Below, piece after piece: positions 53,657 to 62,870 of a stretch of DNA of 64,000 nucleotides (the first letter of the stretch is position 1; each line of letters begins with the position of its first letter). The notes under the pieces were generated by a model. It did no database searches, was not told where the DNA came from, and saw only the letters and a program-made list of their open reading frames with translations. Source of the DNA: Faecalispora sporosphaeroides DSM 1294. GTDB taxonomy: Bacteria > Bacillota > Clostridia > Oscillospirales > Acutalibacteraceae. The translations under genes were made by a program, and so were the position numbers. The stretch is taken from the NCBI GenBank assembly GCA_000383295.1, contig KB911069.1, positions 1-64,000 on the forward strand, given 5' to 3'.

Positions 53657-54010
53657 ATGGCTCGTGTGAAAGGTGCGTTGGCAACACGCAAAAGAAGAAA
53701 AAAGGTATTAAAGCTTGCGAAAGGCTACTGGGGTGCGAAGAGCAAGCATTTTAAAATGGCCAAACAGGCCGTTATGAAGTCCGGCAATTACGCCTATATC
53801 GGCCGCAAGCACAGGAAAAGAGATTTTCGCCGCCTGTGGATCACCCGTATTTCCGCCGCCTGCAAAATGAACGGCGTGAATTACTCCTCTTTTATGAACG
53901 GTCTCAAAAAAGCGAACATTACCCTCAACCGCAAGATGCTGTCCGAAATCGCCGTTTCTGATGAAGCGGCCTTCCAGGCTCTGGTAGAGAAGGCGAAAGC
54001 GGCCTTATAA
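53657..54010 (+). CDS. rplT: 50S ribosomal protein L20
   Basis: This 117-residue protein has the L20 signature [15 protein letters not shown] and [16 protein letters not shown]. It is needed early in large-subunit assembly and is the probable feedback regulator of this operon through the leader at 52686-52857. GGAGG precedes the ATG. Confidence 0.98.
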   Translation: MARVKGALATRKRRKKVLKLAKGYWGAKSKHFKMAKQAVMKSGNYAYIGRKHRKRDFRRLWITRISAACKMNGVNYSSFMNGLKKANITLNRKMLSEIAVSDEAAFQALVEKAKAAL

Positions 54011-54022
54011 TAAGCTGTGATT

Positions 54023-54055
54023 GCGCCCGGGTCGTGACCCGGGCGCATCATTTTT
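54023..54055 (+). terminator. Terminator of the infC operon
   Basis: A perfect palindrome GCGCCCGGGTC-GT-GACCCGGGCGC is followed by ATCATTTTT. Confidence 0.85.
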
Positions 54056-54246
54056 GATGACGATCATTTGTGTGGATCTTGCTTGCAGCGTGAAAAACCG
54101 CGTGTGCTTTGGTTGAAACCGCCCCCGGCCGCGCCGCAGATGCCTTTTGTACCAACGGGTGTTTGCGCGCGCTTTTTCGCCGGGCGCGCTGTCCTGAAAA
54201 ACGCTTTTTTGACGATATGGGCAAGGCCCGGGTCTGGAGAGTAGAA

Positions 54247-55059
54247 ATGATACCCTGTCAGGTAATTACCAGCCGAAAAAATGAAATAATAAAGACTGCC
54301 GCAAGGCTGCGGGATTCCGCTTCGTTTCGCCGCGAGCAGAACGCCTTCCTCGCGGAGGGCGCGCGCCTGTGCGCTGACGCGGCCGACAGCGGCCTTTTGA
54401 TCCGCGCCGTGTTCTACACGGAGCGGGCGGGGGAAAAGTACGCTTCTTACCTGGATCGGATTTTCCCGAAGGCGGAGCAGGTTAATCAGATTGCCGATTC
54501 GGTGGCGGAGCTGCTGGGCGATACCCGCCAGCCGCAGGGGGTGTTCTGCACGGCGGAGCTGCCAAAGCGCGCCGCCGCTTCGGGAATTGAGAAGAACGGC
54601 TGCTATCTTGCGCTGGAGGAGATTCAGGATCCGTCGAATCTCGGGGCGGTTCTGCGCACAGCGGAAGCGCTCGGCGTTTCGGGCGTGGTGCTGGCCGGTT
54701 CCTGCTGCGACCCCTACGGCGCGAAGGCGCTGCGCGCCGGCATGGGCGCGGTGTTCCGCCTGCCACTTTATTACGAAGAAAACCTTGCGCTCTGCGTGCG
54801 CCGTTTGCGCGGGCAGAACTTTTTTACCGCCGCGGCCGTTCCCACGGAGGACGCCTTGCCGATTACCGGGGTTTCTTTTCCGCCTGCCGTTTTGCTGGCT
54901 GTTGGGAACGAGGGTGCGGGACTGTCACGGCAGGCCGTCGCCGCCTGCGACGCGCGCGTCACCATCCCGATGCTCGGGAGAGCGGAATCCCTGAACGCGG
55001 CGTCGAGCGCCGCCATCCTGATGTGGGAGATCATGAGAACGCGGGGGAGATTGGAATGA
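54247..55059 (+). CDS. SpoU/TrmH-family RNA 2'-O-methyltransferase
   Basis: This 270-residue methyltransferase has an N-terminal substrate-binding domain (about 1-95) and a C-terminal knotted SPOUT domain. Motifs LEEIQDPSNLGAVLRTAEALG, LLAVGNEGAGLS and VTIPMLGRAESLNAASSAAILMWE are intact. It modifies ribosomal or transfer RNA; the target base is unknown. GGAGAG precedes ATG 54247. Its stop codon overlaps the dprA start. Confidence 0.9.
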   Translation: MIPCQVITSRKNEIIKTAARLRDSASFRREQNAFLAEGARLCADAADSGLLIRAVFYTERAGEKYASYLDRIFPKAEQVNQIADSVAELLGDTRQPQGVFCTAELPKRAAASGIEKNGCYLALEEIQDPSNLGAVLRTAEALGVSGVVLAGSCCDPYGAKALRAGMGAVFRLPLYYEENLALCVRRLRGQNFFTAAAVPTEDALPITGVSFPPAVLLAVGNEGAGLSRQAVAACDARVTIPMLGRAESLNAASSAAILMWEIMRTRGRLE

Positions 55060-56354
55060 GTTGCGAAACAGCTTTCTGGGTGTGGCTTCAGCATGGCCTT
55101 GGCGCGGGCAGCGGCAAGGTTCGCCGCGTGCTTTCCTGCTGTACCGGCCTGCGGGAATTCTGGGAGGCCGGCCCGCAGTTCTGGGAGCTTCAGGGCCTTT
55201 TTACCGCGCGGGAGCTGAGCGCTCTGCGCGCCTTTTCTCCGCGGGACGCCCAGCGGATTGCCGACCGCTGCGAAAAGTCGGGCATCCGTCTGCTGACGCC
55301 GGAAGAGGAGGGCTATCCCCGTTCTTTGTGGGAGATCGCAAATCCGCCCTGCGTTTTATACGTCAAAGGGCAGCTCCCCGCAGTGGACGAGATGCCCGCC
55401 ATCGCGGTGGTCGGCACGCGCGACGCGACCATCTCCGGCAAGAAAATCGCTTTTTCTCTTTCTTACCAGCTGGCCCGCGCGGGCGCGGTCGTCATCAGCG
55501 GCGGCGCGCGCGGAATCGATACGGCGGCCCACCGGGGCGCGCTACAGGCGCGGGGCAAAACGGTCTGCGTGCTTGGCTGCGGCCTGGAGCATCCGTATCT
55601 GATGGAAAACGCCGGCCTGCGGGACTGGATTGCCGAAAGCGGCGCGGTGATTTCGGAATACCCGCCCGACTCTCCCGCCTCCCGGGCCGCATTCCCAATT
55701 CGCAACCGAATTATCTCCGGCCTTTCCTGCGGCGTTCTGGTGGTGGAGGCCGCCGCGAAAAGCGGTTCCCTGATCACGGCGGATCTGGCTCTGGAGCAGG
55801 GGCGCGACGTTTTCGCGGTTCCCTGCGGAATCGATAATCCCGTTTCGCGCGGAGTCAACACGCTGATCAAAAACGGCGCGGTGCCGGTGGGCGGCGCCGC
55901 GGAGCTGCTGGAGCAGTACCTTGACCGCTTTCCGGGCAAAATCCGCATGTCCGGCAAAGAAAATCCCGACGCGCCGTTTGCCGTGATCCCAGAGCGCCGC
56001 CCCGCACAGGCGGTACAGCCTGCCGAGGCGAAACGGAAGGCGCCCCAAAAGCAGAAGGCAAACGCTTTTTCCGAGCTGATTTCCGAGGATATTCCCGGTT
56101 TGTTTACCGGCCTGTCGGGCGGGGCTGTCGCTGCTGCGCCTTCAAAATCTCAGCCGAGGCAGCCGCTGACGGCGGCGGATGCTTCGGAGGATGCTGTTCT
56201 GCTCGATTCCCTGCTGACGGCGGAGGCGGTTCATCTGGCCGTTCTGGGCCGGCAAAGCGGGCTTGCCCCGCAGCGCGTGCTGGCCGCCCTGACGGAGCTA
56301 GAGCTCCTTGGCCGGGTGCGCCCACTTGGCGGCGGAAGGTATTGCCGCTCGTGA
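55056..56354 (+). CDS. dprA: DNA processing protein DprA
   Basis: This 432-residue Rossmann-fold protein loads RecA onto incoming single-stranded DNA. AVVGTRDAT, ISGGARGIDTAAHRGAL, EYPPDSPASRAAFPIRNRIISGLS and the KSGSLITADLALEQGRDVFAVP region are present. A C-terminal winged helix (about 380-432) follows a low-complexity linker. ATG 55056 overlaps the upstream stop as ATGA, and GGGGGAG lies upstream. A dprA gene does not by itself show natural competence. Confidence 0.95.
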   Translation: MSCETAFWVWLQHGLGAGSGKVRRVLSCCTGLREFWEAGPQFWELQGLFTARELSALRAFSPRDAQRIADRCEKSGIRLLTPEEEGYPRSLWEIANPPCVLYVKGQLPAVDEMPAIAVVGTRDATISGKKIAFSLSYQLARAGAVVISGGARGIDTAAHRGALQARGKTVCVLGCGLEHPYLMENAGLRDWIAESGAVISEYPPDSPASRAAFPIRNRIISGLSCGVLVVEAAAKSGSLITADLALEQGRDVFAVPCGIDNPVSRGVNTLIKNGAVPVGGAAELLEQYLDRFPGKIRMSGKENPDAPFAVIPERRPAQAVQPAEAKRKAPQKQKANAFSELISEDIPGLFTGLSGGAVAAAPSKSQPRQPLTAADASEDAVLLDSLLTAEAVHLAVLGRQSGLAPQRVLAALTELELLGRVRPLGGGRYCRS

Positions 56355-56521
56355 CAAATTGCTTTATTTATGGTAAGCTTTGTGAAAACCGTCTGTTTTC
56401 AGCCGGCTTTCACAGTGCTTAATGGTCCGGGGGTGGCAGTTATTTCCATATATTTTTGTCTGCCCCCTTGCGCGAATCCGCTTGAGTGGATACAATTTGA
56501 AAAGAAAGAGGTGGTTCCTAT

Positions 56522-58603
56522 ATGTCAAAACTGGTGATTGTTGAGTCACCTGCCAAGGCAAAAACAATCAAAAAGTATTTAGGCTCCGGTTACGAGGTCG
56601 TCGCGTCGATGGGACATGTTCGCGACCTGCAGGAGAATCGTTTGAGCGTGGATATAAAGAATGATTTTAAACCCAAGTATGAGATTATCAAAGGGAAGGA
56701 AAAGCTGGTTCAGGAGCTGAAAAGCGCGGCGGAAAAAAGTGAATCCGTACTGCTCGCAACCGACCCTGACCGTGAGGGAGAGGCGATCTCCTGGCACCTC
56801 GCCTATCTTCTGGATCTTGATACCGCTTTGCAGAACCGCATTACCTTTAATGAGATCACAAAGACCGGCATCACAAACGGAATGGAGCATCCCCGCTCCA
56901 TCGATCTGGATTTGGTCAACGCCCAGCAGGCCCGCAGAATTCTGGATCGCCTGGTCGGCTATAAGCTCAGCCCGTTTTTGTCGCAGAAGATCCGCCGCGG
57001 GCTTTCCGCGGGCCGCGTGCAGTCCGTCGCCGTCCGTCTTGTTGTGGACAGAGAAGAGGAAATTCGCGCCTTTGTGCCGGAGGAATACTGGAGCATCGAC
57101 GCGAAGCTGATCCCGAAGGGAGAGCGAAAGGCGTTTGCCGCGTCTTTCTACGGGAATGCCGACGGGAAAATCAAAATCACCAATCAGCAGCAGGCGGATG
57201 AAATCCTGAAAAGCCTTGAAAATGCGGATTTCTTCGTCTCCAAGGTAAAAAAGGGCTCGCGCAAGAAATCCCCCGCGCCGCCGTTTATCACCTCCACCCT
57301 GCAGCAGGAGGCTTCGCGCAAGCTGGGCTTTCAGGCACGCCGCACGATGAAGGCGGCACAGGAGCTGTACGAGGGCGTTGAGATCGAGGGCATGGGCGCC
57401 ATCGGTCTGATTACCTATATGAGAACGGACTCGCTGCGTATTTCGGAGGATGCGATCCACGACGCCACCGCCTATATTGAGGAGCGCTGGGGCAAAAAGT
57501 ACCTGCCGGACGCTCCCCGCCACTTTAAAACAAAGGCCAACGCGCAGGACGGCCATGAGGCGATTCGCCCCTCCACTCCCAGCATTACGCCCGAGCAGGT
57601 AAAAGGCAGCCTGTCGAACGACCAGTACAGACTCTATAAGCTGATCTGGGAGCGCTTTATCGCCTGTCAGATGGCCAACTGCCTGCAAAGCACAACGCAG
57701 GCGGATATTACCGCCGGGGAGTACCTCTTTAAGGCCTCCGGCTATACCGTCACGTTCGACGGCTTCACCGTGCTGTACGAAGAGGGCAAGGATGAAGAAA
57801 CCGAGCAGGGCGGCGCGCTGCCCGTGCTCACGCAGGACATGCCGCTGAAAAAGAAGGAGCTTGCTGGCAACCAGCACTTTACCCAGCCGCCACCGCGCTA
57901 TACGGAGGCGTCGCTGATCAAGGCGCTGGAAGAAAACGGAATCGGCCGCCCGTCCACCTACGCCGCGACCATTTCCACCATCACGAGCCGCGAATACGTC
58001 GTGCGCGACGGAAAGGCGCTGCACCCCACCGAGCTGGGCGAGGTCACCACGCAGCTGATGCGTGAGCGCTTCCCGAAGATCGTCAACGTCAAATTCACCG
58101 CGCAGGTGGAAAAGGATCTGGACAGCGTTCAGAGCGGAGAAACCGACTGGGTGCAGACCCTGCACAATTTTTACAGCGATTTTGAAAAGACCCTGAAAAA
58201 GGCCAAAGAGGATATGGAAGGGGTCAAGATTCAGCTCAAAGAGGACGAAACCGACGTTATCTGCGAAAAATGCGGACGGAACATGGTGATTAAGATGGGG
58301 CGCTACGGCAAATTTTTGGCCTGCCCCGGGTATCCCGAGTGCAAAAACGTGAAGAAGCTCGTTGTGGAAAACGGCGCGGAGTGCCCCAAGTGCGGCGGCA
58401 AGGTGGTGGTCAAGAAAACCAAAAAGGGCCGCGTGTTCTACGGCTGCAGCGAATACCCCAACTGTGACTTTGTTTCGTGGGATGAGCCCACGATGGAGAA
58501 GTGCCCGCGGTGCGGCAAAACACTGCTGCGCAAAAAGGGAAAAACACCGAAGCTGTATTGCGTCACGCCCGACTGCGGCTATGAGAAACTGGAGGAGCAA
58601 TGA
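56522..58603 (+). CDS. topA: DNA topoisomerase I
   Basis: This 693-residue type IA enzyme relaxes negative supercoils. The N-terminal Toprim domain MSKLVIVESPAKAKTIKKYLG and the active-site tyrosine region GLITYMRTDSLRIS (about residue 300) are intact. Three zinc ribbons lie at the C-terminus: CEKCG...CPGYPEC, CPKCG...CSEYPNC and CPRCG...CVTPDC. GAGGTGG precedes the ATG. The last four bases overlap trmFO. Confidence 0.97.
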   Translation: MSKLVIVESPAKAKTIKKYLGSGYEVVASMGHVRDLQENRLSVDIKNDFKPKYEIIKGKEKLVQELKSAAEKSESVLLATDPDREGEAISWHLAYLLDLDTALQNRITFNEITKTGITNGMEHPRSIDLDLVNAQQARRILDRLVGYKLSPFLSQKIRRGLSAGRVQSVAVRLVVDREEEIRAFVPEEYWSIDAKLIPKGERKAFAASFYGNADGKIKITNQQQADEILKSLENADFFVSKVKKGSRKKSPAPPFITSTLQQEASRKLGFQARRTMKAAQELYEGVEIEGMGAIGLITYMRTDSLRISEDAIHDATAYIEERWGKKYLPDAPRHFKTKANAQDGHEAIRPSTPSITPEQVKGSLSNDQYRLYKLIWERFIACQMANCLQSTTQADITAGEYLFKASGYTVTFDGFTVLYEEGKDEETEQGGALPVLTQDMPLKKKELAGNQHFTQPPPRYTEASLIKALEENGIGRPSTYAATISTITSREYVVRDGKALHPTELGEVTTQLMRERFPKIVNVKFTAQVEKDLDSVQSGETDWVQTLHNFYSDFEKTLKKAKEDMEGVKIQLKEDETDVICEKCGRNMVIKMGRYGKFLACPGYPECKNVKKLVVENGAECPKCGGKVVVKKTKKGRVFYGCSEYPNCDFVSWDEPTMEKCPRCGKTLLRKKGKTPKLYCVTPDCGYEKLEEQ

Positions 58604-59946
58604 AACTGTCTGTCATAGGGGCCGGTTTGGCCGGTTGTGAGGCGGCCTGGCAGATTGCATCCAGGGGAATCCAGGTGGATTTGTACGAAATGAAGCCGCT
58701 TCATTATACTCCCGCCCACAAAAATCCCGGCTTTGCGGAGCTGGTTTGCTCAAACTCCCTCAAGGCCGAGCGGATTTCGAGCGCCGCCGGTCTGCTGAAA
58801 GAAGAAATGCGCCGGCTGGGCTCTTTGCTGATGCAGTGTGCGGACAAGTCCCGCGTGCCGGCCGGCGGGGCGCTGGCGGTGGACCGCGACATCTTTTCCG
58901 CGCTCGTTACCGAGCAGATCCGCAGTCACCCCCTCATTCGCGTTCACGCGGAAGAGGTGCAGAGCATCCCGGACGGCGGCATCCGCGTGGTCGCCACCGG
59001 GCCGCTCACGGCGCAAGCCCTTGCCGATGATATCGCGATCTTCTGCGCCGGCAGCCTCAGCTTTTACGACGCGGCCGCGCCCATCGTAACGGCGGAAAGC
59101 CTCGACATGGACGCGTGCTTTTCCGCCTCGCGGTATGATAAGGGCGGCGACGACGCGTATCTGAACTGCCCGATGAACAAAGAGGAATACGACCGCTTTT
59201 ACGACGCGCTGGTATCCGCCGAGCGCGCACCGGTGCACGGCTTTGACGTGGCCGACCCCAAGGTGTACGAGGGCTGCATGCCGGTAGAGGTGATGGCCGG
59301 GCGCGGGCGCGACACGCTGCGGTTCGGGCCGCTCAAGCCGGTTGGCCTGCGCGACCCCAAAACGGGGCACCGCCCCTGGGCGGTGGTTCAGCTTCGCCGC
59401 GAGAACGCCGCCGCCACCCTGTATAATCTGGTTGGCTTTCAGACCAACCTGAAATTCTCGGAGCAGAAACGGGTGTTCGGGCTGATCCCCGCGCTGAAAA
59501 ATGCCGATTTTGTCCGCTACGGTGTAATGCACCGCAACACGTTTGTCAATTCGCCGAAGATTCTGTATCCCGATTTCAGCCTGAAAGCGGACCCGAATCT
59601 GTTCTTCGCGGGCCAGCTTACCGGAATGGAGGGCTACATGGAGTCCGCGGCCTCGGGCCTGATGGCCGGTTGGAACGCCGCACAGCGCCTGCTGGAGCGG
59701 GAGACCGTGGTTCTGCCGCACGAAACGATGATCGGCGCGCTGTGCCGGTACCTGGTGGAATGCGATCCGGCGCATTTTCAGCCCATGGGGGCGAATTTCG
59801 GCATTCTTCCGCCCCTTGGGGAGCAAATTCGCGATAAAAGAGTGCGGTACGAGGCATTGGCGCAGCGATCTTTGGACATGCTTCTACCGTATACCAAGAG
59901 AGATGCTGCTGTGATGGGAGGTTTTTCCGATGAAAATCATTGTTGA
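58600..59946 (+). CDS. trmFO: Folate-dependent tRNA (uracil-54-C5)-methyltransferase
   Basis: This 448-residue flavoprotein uses methylene-tetrahydrofolate and FADH2 to make ribothymidine 54 in tRNA. The FAD motif GAGLAGCEAAWQ is at residues 7-18, and GGDDAYLNCPMNKEEYDRFYDAL, GCMPVEVMAGRG and GQLTGMEGYMESAASGL are present. Overlap with topA (4 bases) and plsX (17 bases) implies one transcript. Confidence 0.97.
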   Translation: MKLSVIGAGLAGCEAAWQIASRGIQVDLYEMKPLHYTPAHKNPGFAELVCSNSLKAERISSAAGLLKEEMRRLGSLLMQCADKSRVPAGGALAVDRDIFSALVTEQIRSHPLIRVHAEEVQSIPDGGIRVVATGPLTAQALADDIAIFCAGSLSFYDAAAPIVTAESLDMDACFSASRYDKGGDDAYLNCPMNKEEYDRFYDALVSAERAPVHGFDVADPKVYEGCMPVEVMAGRGRDTLRFGPLKPVGLRDPKTGHRPWAVVQLRRENAAATLYNLVGFQTNLKFSEQKRVFGLIPALKNADFVRYGVMHRNTFVNSPKILYPDFSLKADPNLFFAGQLTGMEGYMESAASGLMAGWNAAQRLLERETVVLPHETMIGALCRYLVECDPAHFQPMGANFGILPPLGEQIRDKRVRYEALAQRSLDMLLPYTKRDAAVMGGFSDENHC

Positions 59947-60922
59947 TGCGTTCGGAGGCGACAATGCGCCGCTCGAAATCCTGAAGGGCTGTGAGGCCGC
60001 CGTAAAAAGTCTGGACATCGATATCATTCTCACGGGCCGGGAAGAGGAAATCCAAAAGGTTGCCGAAGAAAACGAGATTTCTTTGGAGCGCATGGAAATT
60101 GTGGATACCCCTCAGGTGCTCACAATGGAGGATCATGCGGGCGCGATCATGAAGGAAAAGAACGATTCCTCCATGGCGGAGGGCCTGCGCCTTGTCGCCC
60201 AGGGGAAGGGCGACGCCTTTGTGTCCGCGGGCAACAGCGGCGCGCTGGTGGTTGGCGCCACCATGATCGTCAAGCGGATCAAGGGGATCAAACGCGTTGC
60301 GTTCGCCCCCATGGTACCCGGCAGCAAGGGCTTCTTTATGCTCATCGACAGCGGCGCCAATGTGGACTGCCGCCCCGAAATGCTTTTGCAGTTCGGCATC
60401 ATGGGCTCCATTTACCTCGATAAGGTGATCGGCGTGAAAAAACCCCGCGTCGCGCTCGCGAATGTCGGCACGGAGGACCATAAGGGCGGCGAGCTGCAGC
60501 ATGCGGCGTTTGCCATGCTCAGGGATTCCAGCCTGAACTTTATCGGCAACATCGAGGCGCGCGACATTTCAAATGACGGCGCGGACGTTGTTGTGGCGGA
60601 CGGCTTTACCGGCAACATCATTCTGAAAATGTACGAGGGCGTCGTCTCGATGGTCATGGGCAAGTTTAAGGAAGTATTCACCAAAAATTCCAAAAACAAA
60701 TTGGCGACGGCTTTGCTGCTGGGCGACATGACCGCGCTGAAAAAATCCATGGATTACAATGAATACGGCGGCGCGCCGGTAATCGGCGCGGCAAAGCCGG
60801 TGTTCAAGGTGCACGGCAGCGCAAAGGCGCGCACGGTAGAAAGCGCCCTGCGCCTGACCAAGGCATATGTGGAAAAAAATGTGACGCAAGAAATCAGCCG
60901 CGCCGTCTCCGAACAGGAGTAG
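59930..60922 (+). CDS. plsX: Phosphate acyltransferase PlsX
   Basis: This 330-residue peripheral membrane enzyme turns acyl-ACP into acyl phosphate for glycerolipid synthesis. N-terminal MKIIVDAFGGDNAP and the central SAGNSGALVVGA, LANVGTEDHKGG and DGFTGNIILKMYEG are typical. It starts 17 bases inside trmFO. The acpP gene that often separates plsX from rnc is absent. Confidence 0.96.
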   Translation: MKIIVDAFGGDNAPLEILKGCEAAVKSLDIDIILTGREEEIQKVAEENEISLERMEIVDTPQVLTMEDHAGAIMKEKNDSSMAEGLRLVAQGKGDAFVSAGNSGALVVGATMIVKRIKGIKRVAFAPMVPGSKGFFMLIDSGANVDCRPEMLLQFGIMGSIYLDKVIGVKKPRVALANVGTEDHKGGELQHAAFAMLRDSSLNFIGNIEARDISNDGADVVVADGFTGNIILKMYEGVVSMVMGKFKEVFTKNSKNKLATALLLGDMTALKKSMDYNEYGGAPVIGAAKPVFKVHGSAKARTVESALRLTKAYVEKNVTQEISRAVSEQE

Positions 60923-60961
60923 GCCGGCGTCTTTAGGTATCATAGGGGAAGGAGTGCGTGT

Positions 60962-61651
60962 ATGCAAAAGCCGAATTTAAAAGATTTAGAAGAAAAACTG
61001 CAGTATCATTTTCACAACCCACAATATCTGATTACCGCTATGACCCATTCCTCTTATGCGAATGAGGTAAAATCGGCCGGTCACAGCAACGAGCGCCTGG
61101 AGTTTTTGGGCGATTCCGTACTGAGCATCGTGGTGGCGGATTACCTGTTTAAGCACTGCCCGAATCTGCCGGAAGGCGAGCTGACCAAAAACCGTGCAGC
61201 GCTGGTGTGTGAAAAGGCGCTTTGCGGATTTTCCCGCCAGCTGGGGGTCGGGGAATATCTTCTGCTCAGCCGCGGCGAGCAGAATTCCGGCGGGCGCCAG
61301 CGGCCGTCGATTCTCGCGGACGCGTTCGAGGCCCTGATCGCCGCCATCTATCTGGATGCCGGACTGGAAAAGGCGAGGGAATTCATCCTGCGCTTTGTTC
61401 TGCCGGTTCTGCAAACCACCCGGCCCAAAGCGTTTAAGGATTATAAAACCGCTTTGCAGGAAATTATCCAGCAGAATCCCGAAGAGCAGCTCGAGTATGT
61501 GCTCATCGGCGAAAGCGGCCCTGACCACGACAAGCACTTTACCGTTGAGGTGTGTCTTAACAGCAACGTGATCGGCAAGGGCGGCGGACGCAGCAAAAAA
61601 GAGGCGGAGCAGCAGGCTGCCCGCGAAGCGCTGGAGCTGATGGGCTATTGA
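60962..61651 (+). CDS. rnc: Ribonuclease III
   Basis: This 229-residue double-strand RNA endonuclease has the signature ERLEFLGDSVL and the second acidic cluster ADAFEALIAAIYLDAG. The C-terminal double-stranded RNA binding domain (about 155-228) ends in KKEAEQQAAREALELMGY. GGAAGGAG precedes the ATG. The TGA stop overlaps the next gene's TTG start. Confidence 0.97.
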   Translation: MQKPNLKDLEEKLQYHFHNPQYLITAMTHSSYANEVKSAGHSNERLEFLGDSVLSIVVADYLFKHCPNLPEGELTKNRAALVCEKALCGFSRQLGVGEYLLLSRGEQNSGGRQRPSILADAFEALIAAIYLDAGLEKAREFILRFVLPVLQTTRPKAFKDYKTALQEIIQQNPEEQLEYVLIGESGPDHDKHFTVEVCLNSNVIGKGGGRSKKEAEQQAAREALELMGY

Positions 61652-62676
61652 AGCACGCAAACGTGGCGATTTTTGTTCCCCACGCGGGCTGCCCGCAGCG
61701 CTGCTCTTTCTGCAGCCAGCACAGCATCACGGGCCAGGAACGCCTCCCCACGCCGGGGGAGGTGCGCGAAACCCTGAAAACAGCCGAAGAAAATCTGAAA
61801 GAAAAAAGCCGTTTCGCAGAAATCGCTTTTTTCGGCGGCAGCTTCACAGCAATCGACCGTGGCGACATGCTCGCTCTGCTGGAAGCCGCCGCTCCTTCTG
61901 TCAGGGATGGGGTCTTCTCAGGAATCCGTATTTCCACCCGGCCCGATGCGATTGACGCAAAGGTGCTGGAACTGCTCTCCCGGTACGGGGTGACGACGAT
62001 TGAGCTCGGCGCGCAGAGCATGAACGACGTCGTGCTGCGGCAAAACCGGCGCGGCCATACGGCGCGGCAGGTGCGGCAGGCGTCGGAGCTGATTCGGAGC
62101 GCGGGCTTTTCTCTCGGCCTTCAGATGATGACGGGCCTTTGGGGCGACACCGCCGCGGGCGCGATGCAGACGGCGTGTGATCTTGCCGGGCTCAAACCCG
62201 ACTGTGTGCGGATTTACCCCACCGTTGTGATGAAGGGCACGGAGCTGGCTCTAAGGTACCGGTCGGGCGAATATGTTCCGATGGCTCTGCAAGAAACGGT
62301 GGAGCTGTGCTGTGATCTGCTCGAGTTCTTTGGAGAACATTCCATCCCGGTGATCCGCCTGGGGCTTCACAGCTCGCCCGAAATGCAGCGAGACCGCGTT
62401 GCGGGGCCATGGCACCCGGCGTTCCGCGAGCTTTGCGAAAGCAGGCTTTTTCTGCGCCGGCTTCTTGCCTTTCTGGAGCGGGAGCAAATTTTGCCGGGGC
62501 GTGTCGAGATTCATGTTTCTCCGCAGTGGGTTTCCAAAGCGGTGGGGCAGAGCAGGTGCAATCTGCTGGAGCTCTCCCGGCGGGGGTATCAGGCGCGCGT
62601 GGTGCCGGATTCGTCGATGGGCCCATCCGAATTTCTGGCGTTTTCTCCCGATAACCGGCTCCCGGCGAAAGCGTGA
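61648..62676 (+). CDS. Radical SAM protein between rnc and smc
   Basis: This 342-residue radical SAM enzyme has CPQRCSFCS (Cys-X3-Cys-X2-Cys) at residues 14-22 and the glycine-rich AFFGGSFTAIDRG. It resembles Elp3-like and coproporphyrinogen-oxidase-like radical SAM proteins but lacks an acetyltransferase domain. The start is TTG overlapping the rnc stop. Co-transcription with rnc suggests an RNA-modification role; this is inference only. Confidence 0.8.
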   Translation: MKHANVAIFVPHAGCPQRCSFCSQHSITGQERLPTPGEVRETLKTAEENLKEKSRFAEIAFFGGSFTAIDRGDMLALLEAAAPSVRDGVFSGIRISTRPDAIDAKVLELLSRYGVTTIELGAQSMNDVVLRQNRRGHTARQVRQASELIRSAGFSLGLQMMTGLWGDTAAGAMQTACDLAGLKPDCVRIYPTVVMKGTELALRYRSGEYVPMALQETVELCCDLLEFFGEHSIPVIRLGLHSSPEMQRDRVAGPWHPAFRELCESRLFLRRLLAFLEREQILPGRVEIHVSPQWVSKAVGQSRCNLLELSRRGYQARVVPDSSMGPSEFLAFSPDNRLPAKA

Positions 62677-62870
62677 ACACAAGAAGGAAAAGCCGCTTTG
62701 AAAAGGCCGCCGGTTTCTCCCTCGCTGCAGGCGGAGAAGAAATCGATCAGGCCGTTTAAAATGAATTGAGTATACTCCCCCTGCTCCGCCGCAGGCGAAG
62801 CAAAATCAGCGGGCGTTGGGCCGCTGTTTTGGGGAAAGCTCAGGATCAATCCGAAAGCAGGTGAACACGA
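62677..62870. other. Spacer between the radical SAM gene and smc
   Basis: This 194-base spacer has no credible gene. A T-poor GC-rich composition, no terminator hairpin with T-tract, and only the AGGTG binding site of smc near its end were seen. Confidence 0.5.

Noticed and set aside
56579-58600. 673-codon open frame on the minus strand
   Set aside because: Antisense to topA, whose Toprim, active-site tyrosine and zinc ribbons are clear. No start signal and no recognisable product.
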